Counted from the stretch's first letter, positions 13,429 through 23,838 are shown. The stretch: 64,000 nucleotides of DNA from Corallococcus soli (GCF_014930455.1 NZ_JAAIYO010000009.1:186001-250000), one strand, 5' to 3'. A program made the numbers and translations. Notes: a model not told the origin generated them from the letters alone.

Positions 13429-14433
13429 ATGCCTTCTCCACTGCTCAGCGCCGAGCTCTTCAACGGACACCTCGCCGCGGTCGCCATCTCGGCCCTGAAC
13501 GAGCTGGGCCTGCTGGACGAGCTCGACCGCGCCGGCACGCTGCACCTGCCCACCTGGGTGGAGCAGCGCCAGCTCCACGCGATGACCGTCGACAGCCTGA
13601 TGGAGGTCCTGTCCCTCTACGACATCGTCACCCGTTCGGAGGATGGCCACGCCCGGCCGGGCAAGCACTTCGCGGACATCCTGCGCACGAAGGGCTACTT
13701 CACCTGGCTCACGTCCGGCTACGGGCGGCTCTTCCAGAAGCTCAGCAGCACCGTGCCGCTGGCGGGCCGGGAGCCGGGCTTCATCGACCGGGACGGCGCG
13801 GCCATCGCGCTGGGCGGGCGGGACTACGGTCGCCAGTTCGTGGACGAGCAGTTCGCCCAGGTGCTGCGCACGAAGGACTTCCGCGTGGTGGCGGACCTGG
13901 GCTGCGGCAGCGCGGAGCGGCTCATCGGCATGGTGCGGCACGGCGCCGCCGAGGGCATCGGCATTGACATGAACGCGGGCGCCATCGAGCTGGCGGAGAA
14001 GGCCGTGAAGGGCGCGGACCTGGAGCAGCGAATCGGGCTGGTGCTGGGCGACCTGCGGACGCTGGAGCCGTCCCCCCGCTTCGCCCAGGTGGACCTGCTC
14101 ACCAGCTTCTTCAACGGCCACGACCTGTGGCCGCGCGAAGCGTGCCTCGCGGTCCTCCAGCGGCTGCGCCAGGTCTTCCCCCACGTCACCCGCTTCCTGC
14201 TGTGCGACACGTACCGCGCGGAGCCGTTCACCTCCAGCGCCGGGGTCCCCATCTTCACGCTGGGCTTCCACGTCACGCACGCGGTGATGGGCCAGTACAT
14301 CCCCACCCGCGAGGAGTGGCTGTCGCTGCTGGAAGAGGCCGGCTGGCGGTGCAACGGCGTCCACGACATTGGCATCCCCTCCAGCGCCATCTTCGACCTG
14401 GCGCCCCTCCACCCGCAGGGCCGCCATGACTGA
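13429..14433 (+). CDS. SAM-dependent methyltransferase
   Basis: 334-aa class I methyltransferase. A helical N-terminal region (LFNGHLAAVAISALNELGLL) resembles the dimerisation and winged-helix part of small-molecule O- and C-methyltransferases. The SAM-binding Gly-rich loop is VVADLGCGSAERLIGM, followed by the acidic GIGIDMNAG loop and a C-terminal THAVMGQYIPTREEW substrate-cap segment. The ATG at 13429 has AGGAG about 10 nt upstream, and the stop overlaps the next NRPS start by 8 nt (ATGACTGA), so the two are translationally coupled. The architecture also fits alpha-keto-acid C-methyltransferases of the MppJ/SgvM kind. With the HisC-like aminotransferase nearby this would allow a beta-methyl amino acid, but O- or N-methylation is equally possible. 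Substrate unknown. Confidence 0.85.
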   Translation: MPSPLLSAELFNGHLAAVAISALNELGLLDELDRAGTLHLPTWVEQRQLHAMTVDSLMEVLSLYDIVTRSEDGHARPGKHFADILRTKGYFTWLTSGYGRLFQKLSSTVPLAGREPGFIDRDGAAIALGGRDYGRQFVDEQFAQVLRTKDFRVVADLGCGSAERLIGMVRHGAAEGIGIDMNAGAIELAEKAVKGADLEQRIGLVLGDLRTLEPSPRFAQVDLLTSFFNGHDLWPREACLAVLQRLRQVFPHVTRFLLCDTYRAEPFTSSAGVPIFTLGFHVTHAVMGQYIPTREEWLSLLEEAGWRCNGVHDIGIPSSAIFDLAPLHPQGRHD

Positions 14434-17400
14434 AGCGGCGGTGCCCCTCCTGGAGTTCGTGACGCGGCTGCGCCAGCTGGAGGTGAAGCTGTGGCTGGAG
14501 CAGGACCAGTTGAAGTGCAGCGCGCCCAGAGGCGTGCTCACCGGGGAGCTGCGCGCGTCCATCGGCGCGCGGAAGGCGGAGCTCATCGGCCTGCTGCGCG
14601 AGGCCCGGGCCTCCACCCGCGCGGCCCCCTCCCGCATCCCGAAGGCCCCGAGGACCGGAGCGCTGCCCCTGTCCTTCGCGCAGCAACGCCTCTGGTTCTT
14701 CGACCAGCTCGAACCCGACAGCCCCGTCTACAACATCGCCAGCGCCCTGCGCCTCCGGGGCACCCTGGACGTGCGCGCGCTCCAGGCGGCGTGCACCGCG
14801 CTGGTGGAGCGGCACGAAGTCCTGCGCACCACCTTCCAGAGCGAAGCGGGGCGCCCCTTCCAGGTCATCGCGCCGCCCGGGCCGCATCCGCTGCCGGTGG
14901 TCTCGCTGGAGTCCCACCCACCGTCGGAGCGCGAGGCGGTGGCGCGCGGCCTCGCGGGTGAAGAGGCCCGGCGGCCCTTCTCCCTGTCGCGGGGGCCGCT
15001 GCTGCGCACGACGCTGCTGCGGCTGGCCCCGGACCACCACATCCTCCTGATGACGCTGCACCACATCGTCACGGACGCGGGGTCGGACCTCGTGCTCCAC
15101 CGCGAGCTGGCGCAGCTCTACGCGGCGGCGCGCACGGGCACCGCCGCGGACCTGCCGGCGCTGCCCATCCAGTACGCGGACTTCGCACTCTGGCAGCGGC
15201 AGTGGCTGCAGGGCGAGGTGCTGGAGGCGCAGCTCGACTACTGGCGCAAGCAGCTCGCGGACGCGCCCACGGTGCTGGAGCTGCCCACGGACCGTCCCCG
15301 CCCGCCCACGCAGACGTACCGGGGCGACCGGCACACCTTCGAGCTGTCCGCGGACCTCACCCGGGGACTGCGCGCCCTCTCCCAGCGGGAGGACGCCACG
15401 CTGGCGATGACGCTGCTGACGGGCTTCGCGGCCCTGCTGCATCGCTACACCGGGCAGGAGGACCTGCTCATCGGCTCGCCCATCGCCGGGCGCCATCACG
15501 TCGAGACCGAGGGCCTGCTCGGCTTCTTCGTCAACACGGTGGTGCTGCGCTCGCGCACCCCGGCCCAGGGCACGTTCCAGGCGCTGCTCCAGGGCCTCCG
15601 GGAGGCGTCGCTGGGCGCGTACGCGCACCAGGACCTGCCGTACGAGACCCTGGTGGAGAAGCTCCAGCACACGCGCGACCTCAGTCGCGGCTCGCTCTTC
15701 CAGGTCATGTTCGGCATGGCGCCCGGCGGCGACGGGGACGTGGCGCTGCCCGGCCTGACGCTCGAACCCATGGACGTGGAGAGCCGGGTCGCGCACTTCG
15801 ACCTCATCATCGAGTTCGAGGAGCAGCAGGACCACCTCGTCTGCCGGCTCAAGTACAACTCCGACCTCTTCGACGCGGACACCCTCGTCCGCATGGGCCA
15901 CCACCTGCGGCGGCTGTTCGAGGCCGCCGTGGCCACGCCCGGCATCCGCCTCACGAACCTCCCGCTCCTGCCGCCCGAGGAGGAGCAGCGGGTGCTGCGC
16001 GACTGGAACGCGACCACGGCCGACTTCCAGGCCGACACGCCCATCCACGAGCTCATCGAGGCCCAGGCCGTCAAGGCGCCCGCGGCCCCCGCCGTCATGG
16101 TGGCGCGCGCGGAGGGACACGGCGCGGCCGACCTGCCGCCCCTCACCTACGGCGAACTGGATGCCCGCTCCAACCAGCTCGCTCGCCACCTGCGCACGCT
16201 GGGCGTGGGCCCGGAAGTCCGGGTGGCGCTCTGCTTCCGGCGCTCGCCGGAGGCCATCGTGGCCATGCTCGCCGTGCTCAAGGCGGGCGGCGTCTACGTC
16301 CCGCTCGACCCCCAGTACCCGGGACAGCGGCTCGCGTTCGTCATCGAGGACACGCAGCCGCGCGTGCTCCTCACCCATCAGGACCTGCTCGGCGTCCTTC
16401 CGACTCCGGGCGCGGAGACCCGGGTGCTGTGCCTGGACCTGGAGGCGGAGCAGCTGTCCCGGCGGGACGCGTCCTCGCTGGAGCGGAACGTCGCGCCGGA
16501 CAACCTCGTCTACGTCATCTACACGTCGGGTTCGACGGGGCAGCCCAAGGGCGTGATGATCTCGCACCGGGGCCTGCAGATCTCCAACACGGCGCGGCTC
16601 CACTTCTACCGCGCCCCCGCGCGTCGCTACCTGCTGCTGTCGTCGTTCGCCTTCGACAGCTCCGTGGCGGGCATCTTCTGGACGCTGACCCAGGGCGGGA
16701 TGCTGGTGCTCCCGGAAGAGGACCTCCAGCAGGACACGATGGAGCTGGTGCGCTGCGTGGACCGGCTGTCGCTCACGCACCTGCTCTGCGTGCCGACCTT
16801 CTACCAGCAGCTCGTGGACGCGGCCCCGCCGGGGCGGATGCGCTCGCTGGAGGTGGCCATCGTCGCGGGCGAGACGATGCCCCACGAGCTCATCCAGACG
16901 CACACGGAGCGCTTCCCCCAGGCGGGCCTCTTCACCGAGTACGGCGCGACCGAGTCCTCCGTCTACACCACCATCCACCGCTACGAGGCCGGCGGGCTCC
17001 GGGGCCGCGTGCCGGTGGGGCGGCCGGTGGAGAACAACACCCTCTACGTGCTGGATGCGCGGATGCGGCCGGTGCCCATCGGCGTGAAGGGCGAAGTCTT
17101 CCTGGGCGGCGCGGGCGTGGCGCGCGGCTACTACGGGCGCCCGGAGCTGTCGGCGCGAAGCTTCGTGCCGGATCCCTTCAGCCGCGAGCCCGGAGCCCGG
17201 CTCTACCGGACCGGAGACCTGGGGCGGTTCCGCGCGGATGGCGTGCTGGAGTTCCTGGGCCGCATCGACCAGCAGGTCAAGGTGCGGGGCTACCGCATCG
17301 AGCTGGAGGAGATTGAAGCCGCGCTCGCGCAGCACCCAGCCCTCCAGGCCAACGCCGTCGCGGTGCGCGAAGACCTCCCGGGCAACCCCCGGCTGGTCGC

Positions 17401-20400
17401 CTACGTCGTCCCGCGCGCGGGCGGGTCCGGCACGGGCCACGAAGGCACGTCCATCAACGATGCGCAGCTCGACCGCGTCTCGCAGTTCCAGACGATGTAC
17501 GACCAGCTCTACGGTCACACGGAGGGATTCTCCACCGAGGATCCATCCATCAACCACCGCATCTGGATCGACACCTACGACCACCAGCCCATCCCGCTGG
17601 ACGTCATCCACGAGGTGGTGGACGACACGGTCCAGCGCATCCTCGCGCTCAAACCGAAGCGGGTGCTCGAAATCGGGGTGGGCACCGGGCTGCTGCTCCT
17701 GCGCATCGCCCCCAGCACCGAGCGCTACCTGGGCGTGGACTTCTCCGAGACGGCGCTGGACCGGCTGCGCACGCTGCTGGCCGGACGCCCCGCCATCCCC
17801 GGTGTCTCGCTGAGACAGGGCGCGGCGCACGAAGCCGATCGCTTCCGTGAGGAGCCCTTCGACGTCGTCGTCATCAACGAGGTGAGCCAGCACTTCCCCT
17901 CGCTGGACTACTGCGTGGAGGTGCTGGAGAAGCTGGTGTCGCTGCTGCGCCCGGGCGGCCACGTCTTCATCGGCGGCGTGCGTCCGCTGCCCCTGCTGGA
18001 GCTGTTCCACGCGTCGGTGCAGCTCCACCGTGCCGGCGAGGACGTCACCCGCGATGCCTTCGAGCGCACCGCGCGCGAGCACCTGGTGGGCGACAAGGAC
18101 CTGTGCATCGACCCGGCGTTCTTCCGTGCGGTGCGCGAGCACATCCCCGCCATGAGCCAGGTGTGGATGCAGCTCAAGGGAGGGCGTCACCGCAACGAGC
18201 TGACCCGCTTCAAATATGACGTCTTCTTCCAGGTGAACGGCCCCCGGGCCGCGCCGCGCGAGGTGGAGTGGCTCGACTGGGGCACCCGGAGGCTCACGCT
18301 CGCGGAGGTGCGCGCGGAGTTGGACCGGAAGGCGCCGGAGGTCCTGGCGCTGGCGAACGTGCCCAACGCACGCCTGTCCCGCGAGCAGCAGGCCCTGGCC
18401 CTGTTCAAGGCCCCCGGCGGCCCGTCCACGGTGGGTGAGCTGCGGCGGGCGCTGGCCTCCCTTGCGTTCCCCTCGGCCGAAGATCCCCAGGACTTCCAGG
18501 AGGCCGCGCGCGCGGCGGGCTACGACGTGATCATCGACTGGGCGGGTGAGGGTCGGGACGCGGCGTTCAACGCCGTCTTCCACCGCCGTCCGGGCCGGCA
18601 CTTCGAGGTGCTCCGTCCCGCCGCGGCGCAAGACCGCGCCGCGCCCACGGGCTGGAGCGCGTACGCCAACGACCCGCTCCGGGAACAGGCCGCGCGCGCC
18701 CTCATCCCGACGCTGCGCGACTTCCTCCAGCGGCAACTGCCGGCCTACATGGTCCCGTCGGCGTTCGTCGTGCTGGACGCGCTGCCGCTCAACCCCAACG
18801 GCAAGGTGGACCGCAAGGCCCTGCCCGCGCCGGAGCCGACCCGGCAGGGGCCGAACGATGGCTTCGTCGCCCCACGCAACGACGTGGAGGCGCGCCTCGC
18901 CGCCATCTGGGCCCAGGTGCTCCGGAGGGAGCGCGTCAGCGTCCACGACAACTTCTTCGACCTGGGGGGCGACTCCATCCTGAGCGTCCAGATCGTCGCC
19001 CGCGCCACCCAGGCCGGCCTGCGGCTCACCGCCCGGCAGATGTTCGCGCACCAGACGCTCGCGGAGCTGGCCACGGTGGTGGGCTCCGCGCCCGTCGCCC
19101 TGGCGGAGCCGGAGTTCGTCACGGGCGAAGTGCCGCTCACCCCCGTGCAGCGCTGGTACGTGTCACAGGGCCCCCAGGCGCCCCACCATTTCAACCAGAC
19201 GGTGCTCCTGCTCGCGAAGGAGCCCCTGCGCGTCGAGTGGCTGGAGCAGGCGGTGCGCCACATCGTGCGGCACCACGACGCGCTCCGCATGCGCTTCGAG
19301 TCAACCGGCTCCGGCTGGTCGCAGCGCTGCATGCCCCCCGACGACCTCACGGCGGTGGAGCACTTCGAGCTGGCGCACCTGCGCGCCGAACAACAACCCG
19401 CCGCCCTGGAGGCCATCGCCACCCGGCTCCAGGGAAGCCTGAGCCTGGAGCAGGGCCCGCTGTTGCGGGTCGCGCGCTTCACGTCGGGCCAGGGTGAACC
19501 GGAGCACCTGCTCCTCATCGCCCACCACCTGGTGGTGGATGGCCTCTCCTGGCGCATCCTGCTGGAGGACCTCCAGACCGCGTACCAGCAACTGCGTGAA
19601 GGGCGCGCCGTCCACCTCCCCGCCAAGACTTCGTCCTTCCAGCGCTGGTCGCGGCGGCTCGTGGAGTACGCGCGCACGTCCGCGCCCCCCCTGGAGTACT
19701 GGCGCGGCCTCCCGACGGAGGTCTCCCCCCTGCTGCCAGCGGACCTCGCCGCCACGGGCATCGACTCCTGGACGGTGGGCACCTCGCGCACCCACTCCCA
19801 GGCGCTGGGCCAGGAGGAGACACAGGCGCTCCTGCGCGAAGTGCTCAAGGCCTTCCACTGCGAGATCAACGACGTCCTGCTGACCGCGCTCGCCTCCGCG
19901 CTCGCCTCGTGGACCGGGCGCAGCCGCTTCCTCATCGACCTGGAGGGCCACGGCCGCGAGCCGCTCTTCGACGACGTGGACCTGTCGAGGACGGTGGGCT
20001 GGTTCACGTCGCTGTTCCCGGTGGTGCTCGAACACGAAGGCGACGACCTGCTCGACACGCTCCACGCCGTGAAGGCCCGGCTGCGCGGCCTCCCGAACCG
20101 GGGCATCGACTACGGCATCCTGCGCTACCTGCGCGAGGCCGGCTCGGAGTCGGTGCCGGAGCTCCACCCGTCGCTGGTCTTCAACTACCTGGGGCAGTTC
20201 GACCAGGTCTTCTCCGGCGACGCGCTCTTCCAGCCGTCCGACGCCTCGGTGGGGCCGACGTCCAGCCCGCACGCGCTGCGTCCGCACCTGCTGGAGGTCA
20301 ACAGCCTCGTGCATGAAGGACGGCTGCGGGTGAACTGGACCTACAGCCCGGCGCTCCATCTCACGGAGACCGTCACGCGGCTGTCCGAGCACTTCCTCCA

Positions 20401-21826
20401 GACGCTGCGGCGGCTCGTCGTGCTCGCCCGCACCGACGGCGCCCGGCGGCTGTCGCCCTCCGACTTCCCGCTCGCGCGCGTGGACCGCGCGGGGCTGGAC
20501 CGGCTGCTGGCGAACCGGGGGCCCGTGGAGGACGTCTACCCGCTGGCGCTCTCGCAGCAGGAGATGTTCGAGGAGAGCCGGGCCCGGCCGGGGACATGGG
20601 CCTACGCCATCCAGATCTCCGGGCGCATCACCGGCGCGCTCTCACCGGAGACCTTCGAGCGGGCCTGTCAGCACGTCATCGACCGCCACCCGGTGCTGCG
20701 CAGCGCGGTGGTGTTCGACGGCGTGGCCATGCCCCACCAGGTGGTCCAGCGCGAGGCCCGTCTCACCGTCGAACGAATCGACCTGACGAGGCTGCCACCC
20801 GCGCAGCATCCCGCCGAGCTGGCGCGGCGCAAGCAGGACACGCTGCGCGGCTTCGACCTGGAGCGGGCGCCGCTGATGCGCCTCGCCCTCGTCCAGTGCG
20901 GGCCGGAGCGCTACCACTTCGTCTGGAGCACCCACCACGGGATGCTGGATGGCTGGTGCATGTCCCTGCTGCTCCAGGAGGTCTTCGCCGTGTACGCCGC
21001 CCTCGCGCGCGGCGCCCCGGTGGACCTGCCCGCCCGCACGCCCTTCCGGGAGGTGCTCCGCTGGCTGGAGCGCCAGGACCTGGCGAAGGCGGAGGCGTAC
21101 TGGCGCCGCGAACTGGCCGGACTCGCGCTCCCGACCCACGCGGAGCCCACGGGCGCACGTCCCGGGTGGCGCTGGGCGGAGAAGCGGGCGCGGCTGTCGA
21201 AGGACACCACCGAGGCGCTCTCCCGCATGGCGCGCCGCCACCGGCTCACGCTGAACACCGTGGTCCAGGGCGCCTGGGCGCTGGTGCTCGGGCACGCGCG
21301 GCAGCGCCAGGAGGTCTGCTTCGGCGCGACGTCCGTGGTCCGCCCCGCGGAGGTGCCCGGCGTCGAGGGCATCATCGGGCCCCTGCTCAACACGCTCCCG
21401 GTGCGCGCGCGGTGGGAGCCGGAGCTGTCGGCCGCCGCGTGGCTCGCGGCGCTCCAGGCCCGTCAGCAGGAGCAGCGCCCGTTCGAGCACGTCCCCCTCT
21501 CCACCCTGCGCCGCTGGATGGGCGCACCGGAGGGCCTGCCCCTGTTCGACAGCATCGTCCGCTTCCAGAACTACCCCATGCAGTTCTCCGCCGACGGGCT
21601 GTCGCTCGGGTTCGGCTTCGACCGGATGCGCGTCATCGACCGGTGGCCGGCCCCGCTGGCGCTCATCGTGGTGCCGGGGGAGCAGTTGAAGGTGGAGCTG
21701 GGGCACCGGCTCGACCGTGTGGACACGGAGCAGGCGCGACACCTGATGGAGCGCTTCCGTCGGTTGCTGACGCTTCTCGCGAACGGGCCCGAGCAGCGAC
21801 TCGCGGCCCTGATGGAAGTCCTGTGA
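14426..21826 (+). CDS. NRPS: TubC docking-C-A(nMT)-PCP-E-C
   Basis: 2466-aa NRPS. I place the start at ATG 14426, which gives a clean TubC_N-type docking domain (about residues 6-58, LLEFVTRLRQLEVKLW); in-frame codons upstream add only Arg/Pro-rich sequence. Domains: C of LCL appearance (SFAQQRLWFFDQL; H212-H213), A (about 540-990; YTSGSTGQPK, EYGATESS), an N-methyltransferase inserted before the A-domain C-terminal piece (SAM loop EIGVGTG from residue 1082), PCP (Ser1517), intact E (H1700-H1701, HHLVVDGLSWRIL) and a terminal C (H2170-H2171, HHGMLDGW). The hand-aligned A-domain code is DSALIAEVYK; I do not assign a residue. Expected product of this module is an N-methylated, epimerised (D) residue. 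The terminal C begins DVYPLALSQQEM, the style of C domains that take D-donors, consistent with the preceding E. The stop overlaps the next start by 1 nt. Confidence 0.96.
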   Translation: MTEAAVPLLEFVTRLRQLEVKLWLEQDQLKCSAPRGVLTGELRASIGARKAELIGLLREARASTRAAPSRIPKAPRTGALPLSFAQQRLWFFDQLEPDSPVYNIASALRLRGTLDVRALQAACTALVERHEVLRTTFQSEAGRPFQVIAPPGPHPLPVVSLESHPPSEREAVARGLAGEEARRPFSLSRGPLLRTTLLRLAPDHHILLMTLHHIVTDAGSDLVLHRELAQLYAAARTGTAADLPALPIQYADFALWQRQWLQGEVLEAQLDYWRKQLADAPTVLELPTDRPRPPTQTYRGDRHTFELSADLTRGLRALSQREDATLAMTLLTGFAALLHRYTGQEDLLIGSPIAGRHHVETEGLLGFFVNTVVLRSRTPAQGTFQALLQGLREASLGAYAHQDLPYETLVEKLQHTRDLSRGSLFQVMFGMAPGGDGDVALPGLTLEPMDVESRVAHFDLIIEFEEQQDHLVCRLKYNSDLFDADTLVRMGHHLRRLFEAAVATPGIRLTNLPLLPPEEEQRVLRDWNATTADFQADTPIHELIEAQAVKAPAAPAVMVARAEGHGAADLPPLTYGELDARSNQLARHLRTLGVGPEVRVALCFRRSPEAIVAMLAVLKAGGVYVPLDPQYPGQRLAFVIEDTQPRVLLTHQDLLGVLPTPGAETRVLCLDLEAEQLSRRDASSLERNVAPDNLVYVIYTSGSTGQPKGVMISHRGLQISNTARLHFYRAPARRYLLLSSFAFDSSVAGIFWTLTQGGMLVLPEEDLQQDTMELVRCVDRLSLTHLLCVPTFYQQLVDAAPPGRMRSLEVAIVAGETMPHELIQTHTERFPQAGLFTEYGATESSVYTTIHRYEAGGLRGRVPVGRPVENNTLYVLDARMRPVPIGVKGEVFLGGAGVARGYYGRPELSARSFVPDPFSREPGARLYRTGDLGRFRADGVLEFLGRIDQQVKVRGYRIELEEIEAALAQHPALQANAVAVREDLPGNPRLVAYVVPRAGGSGTGHEGTSINDAQLDRVSQFQTMYDQLYGHTEGFSTEDPSINHRIWIDTYDHQPIPLDVIHEVVDDTVQRILALKPKRVLEIGVGTGLLLLRIAPSTERYLGVDFSETALDRLRTLLAGRPAIPGVSLRQGAAHEADRFREEPFDVVVINEVSQHFPSLDYCVEVLEKLVSLLRPGGHVFIGGVRPLPLLELFHASVQLHRAGEDVTRDAFERTAREHLVGDKDLCIDPAFFRAVREHIPAMSQVWMQLKGGRHRNELTRFKYDVFFQVNGPRAAPREVEWLDWGTRRLTLAEVRAELDRKAPEVLALANVPNARLSREQQALALFKAPGGPSTVGELRRALASLAFPSAEDPQDFQEAARAAGYDVIIDWAGEGRDAAFNAVFHRRPGRHFEVLRPAAAQDRAAPTGWSAYANDPLREQAARALIPTLRDFLQRQLPAYMVPSAFVVLDALPLNPNGKVDRKALPAPEPTRQGPNDGFVAPRNDVEARLAAIWAQVLRRERVSVHDNFFDLGGDSILSVQIVARATQAGLRLTARQMFAHQTLAELATVVGSAPVALAEPEFVTGEVPLTPVQRWYVSQGPQAPHHFNQTVLLLAKEPLRVEWLEQAVRHIVRHHDALRMRFESTGSGWSQRCMPPDDLTAVEHFELAHLRAEQQPAALEAIATRLQGSLSLEQGPLLRVARFTSGQGEPEHLLLIAHHLVVDGLSWRILLEDLQTAYQQLREGRAVHLPAKTSSFQRWSRRLVEYARTSAPPLEYWRGLPTEVSPLLPADLAATGIDSWTVGTSRTHSQALGQEETQALLREVLKAFHCEINDVLLTALASALASWTGRSRFLIDLEGHGREPLFDDVDLSRTVGWFTSLFPVVLEHEGDDLLDTLHAVKARLRGLPNRGIDYGILRYLREAGSESVPELHPSLVFNYLGQFDQVFSGDALFQPSDASVGPTSSPHALRPHLLEVNSLVHEGRLRVNWTYSPALHLTETVTRLSEHFLQTLRRLVVLARTDGARRLSPSDFPLARVDRAGLDRLLANRGPVEDVYPLALSQQEMFEESRARPGTWAYAIQISGRITGALSPETFERACQHVIDRHPVLRSAVVFDGVAMPHQVVQREARLTVERIDLTRLPPAQHPAELARRKQDTLRGFDLERAPLMRLALVQCGPERYHFVWSTHHGMLDGWCMSLLLQEVFAVYAALARGAPVDLPARTPFREVLRWLERQDLAKAEAYWRRELAGLALPTHAEPTGARPGWRWAEKRARLSKDTTEALSRMARRHRLTLNTVVQGAWALVLGHARQRQEVCFGATSVVRPAEVPGVEGIIGPLLNTLPVRARWEPELSAAAWLAALQARQQEQRPFEHVPLSTLRRWMGAPEGLPLFDSIVRFQNYPMQFSADGLSLGFGFDRMRVIDRWPAPLALIVVPGEQLKVELGHRLDRVDTEQARHLMERFRRLLTLLANGPEQRLAALMEVL

Positions 21827-23838
21827 TGACGAACGTCCCGGAGCCGCCCATGAAGGTCTGCCTCGTCGCGCTGCCCTGGTCCATGTACCGGCACCCGTCC
21901 GCCGCGCTGGGAACACTCTCCGCCTTCCTGCGACAGCAGGAGCCGGGCGTGGAGGTCGAGACCCGCTCGGAGTTCCTGGAAGCCGCGCTGGCCATCGGCA
22001 TCCCGCTGTATGACCGCATCTCGCAGTCGTTCGCGCTCGGAGAGCTGCTCTACACGGCGCTGCTGTTCCCGGAGCGCCGCGAGCACGTCCGCGCGTACTT
22101 CGCCAAGACCATGGAGGAACGGGACGGCCCGTTCGAGGGCGCGGGAGGCGAGCTGATCGGGGCGTCGCTCCGGGGCCCCGAGCCGACCTGGGCCTCCGCC
22201 TTCGACGGGGTGCTCGGGCAACTGGACGCCCACCTGGACCGGGTGGTGGAGGCGATGGCCGGGCGCTATGCGCTGGTGGGCCTGACGACCTGCTTCGGCC
22301 AGCTCTTCGCGAACCTGGCCTTCAGCCAGCGGCTCGCGCGGCGCTCGCCGGGGACGCGCATCCTGCTGGGCGGCTCGACGGTCTCCGACAAGGTGGGCCC
22401 GTCGCTCCTGAAGGAGTTCGACTTCCTCGACTACATCATCCAGGGCGAGGGCGAGCGGCCGCTGGCGGCGCTGGTCCACCAGTTGCGGGAAGGCAACCCC
22501 GACCTGACCGGCCTCAAGGGCATCCTCTCCCGCGAAGGGGCCCGCGCGAACGGCGCCCGCGCGGAGCTGTGGGAGGTCGGCAACATGGATGACCTGCCGC
22601 TGCCGGACTACGACGAATACGCGGCGAAGGCGGAGCAGGCGAACCTCCTCTGGCTCATCACCATCGAGGGCTCGCGCGGGTGCTGGTGGGACCGGACCAA
22701 GCGCACCGGAAACCCCAAGAACACCTGCTACTTCTGCAACCTGAACGTGCAGTGGAACGGCTACCGCCAGAAGCGCTCCGAGCGGGTCGTGTCGGAGGTG
22801 GTCGCGCTCAACGAGCGGTACGCCAACAACGTCCTCTTCTTCCTGGACAACATCATCCGCGCCAAGGGCATCGAGGAGCTGGCGCAGGGCCTCATCGACA
22901 CCCGCAAGGACTTCATCCTCTTCTATGAGATGCGGGCGAACGTGAAGCCCCATGAGCTGGGCCTGCTGCACGAGGCCGGCCTGCGCTTCGTGCAGTTCGG
23001 CATCGAGAGCCTGTCACCCACCTACCTGGAGCGCATCGGCAAGGGCACGTCCGTCATCGCGAACCTCCAGGTGATGAAGCTCTGCCACGAGCTGGGCATC
23101 ACGAACGGCGCGAACCTGCTGACCCACTTCCCCGGCGGCACCGCCGAGGAGGTGGAGGAGACGCGGCGCAACATCCTCGAGTACGCGCTGGCCTACGAGC
23201 CGCTCAGCCCGAACCCCTTCTGGCTGGGCCGGGGCTCCACGCTGGATGCCCTGCGCAAGGAGTACGGGCTCACGAACTTCCGCAACGCGGACTTCTACCG
23301 CGTGGGCCTGCCGGAGGCCGTGTACGAGCGGCTGGAGCTGATGGACCTCTCCTTCGACAACCCCACCGAGCCCGCGGACTGGAGCAGCGTCTACCAGGCC
23401 TGCAAGCTGTGGAGCGGCGCGTACGCGGCGGCCCGGGCGACGGAGTACCGGCACCTGCTGTCGTACCTGGACGGGGGCACGTCCATGCGCATCTTCGATG
23501 CCCGCACGGGCCAGCTGCGCAACACGGTGCTGCGCGGCCTGGAGCGCGACGTCTACCTGGACTGCCTGGAGATCAAGAAGTGGGAGGAGCTGAAGGCGCG
23601 CTTCGTCGACACCGGGCGCACCAGCGCCTCAGGGCTCCAGGCGATGCTGGAAGGCTGGAACGCGATGCGCCTGCTGTACCGCGAGGGCGAGAAGTTCGAG
23701 GCCAGCCGCTTCCTGGCGCTGGCCCCGGCCTTCACCCCGCAGATGGCGTCCAAGCGGATCCGCGAAGCCCACGACACCGCGTCGCGCGAGCGGACAGCCC
23801 AGCCGCCCCCCGCCGAGCGCGCCCCGGCGGTGGCGTGA
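21826..23838 (+). CDS. Cobalamin radical SAM protein of the RiPP-maturation (C-methyltransferase) type
   Basis: 670-aa protein. ATG 21826 overlaps the NRPS stop by 1 nt (TGATG), so it is translationally coupled. The N-terminus (VCLVALPWSMYRHPSAALG ... ALGELLYTALLFPER) and B12-binding section (GTRILLGGSTVSDKVG, YIIQGEGERPL) match my memory of the RiPP maturation radical SAM protein 1 family. The cluster-binding segment is GSRGCWW then NTCYFCNLN. The Cys codons (22681, 22726, 22735) are spaced C-x14-C-x2-C, an expanded first gap compared with the C-x7-C-x2-C I recall for the family. Core strands FFLDNII, YEMRANVK and FVQFGIESLSP follow. The C-terminus is Ala/Pro-rich. No RiPP precursor peptide is visible nearby, so it probably methylates the nonribosomal peptide or a carrier-bound residue; this is inference. 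Confidence 0.85.
   Translation: MTNVPEPPMKVCLVALPWSMYRHPSAALGTLSAFLRQQEPGVEVETRSEFLEAALAIGIPLYDRISQSFALGELLYTALLFPERREHVRAYFAKTMEERDGPFEGAGGELIGASLRGPEPTWASAFDGVLGQLDAHLDRVVEAMAGRYALVGLTTCFGQLFANLAFSQRLARRSPGTRILLGGSTVSDKVGPSLLKEFDFLDYIIQGEGERPLAALVHQLREGNPDLTGLKGILSREGARANGARAELWEVGNMDDLPLPDYDEYAAKAEQANLLWLITIEGSRGCWWDRTKRTGNPKNTCYFCNLNVQWNGYRQKRSERVVSEVVALNERYANNVLFFLDNIIRAKGIEELAQGLIDTRKDFILFYEMRANVKPHELGLLHEAGLRFVQFGIESLSPTYLERIGKGTSVIANLQVMKLCHELGITNGANLLTHFPGGTAEEVEETRRNILEYALAYEPLSPNPFWLGRGSTLDALRKEYGLTNFRNADFYRVGLPEAVYERLELMDLSFDNPTEPADWSSVYQACKLWSGAYAAARATEYRHLLSYLDGGTSMRIFDARTGQLRNTVLRGLERDVYLDCLEIKKWEELKARFVDTGRTSASGLQAMLEGWNAMRLLYREGEKFEASRFLALAPAFTPQMASKRIREAHDTASRERTAQPPPAERAPAVA

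Noticed and set aside
14273..19051. Very long minus-strand open frame opposite the third NRPS
   Set aside because: It is the antisense shadow of a GC-rich NRPS gene; no domain, start signal or plausible residue pattern. The same applies to long antisense frames at 312-2732, 3015-5462, 7760-10330 and 10361-11929.
20596..21825. Upstream extension of the second radical SAM gene
   Set aside because: The frame is open but its translation is Arg/Ala/Pro-rich shadow of the NRPS; the real start is ATG 21826.
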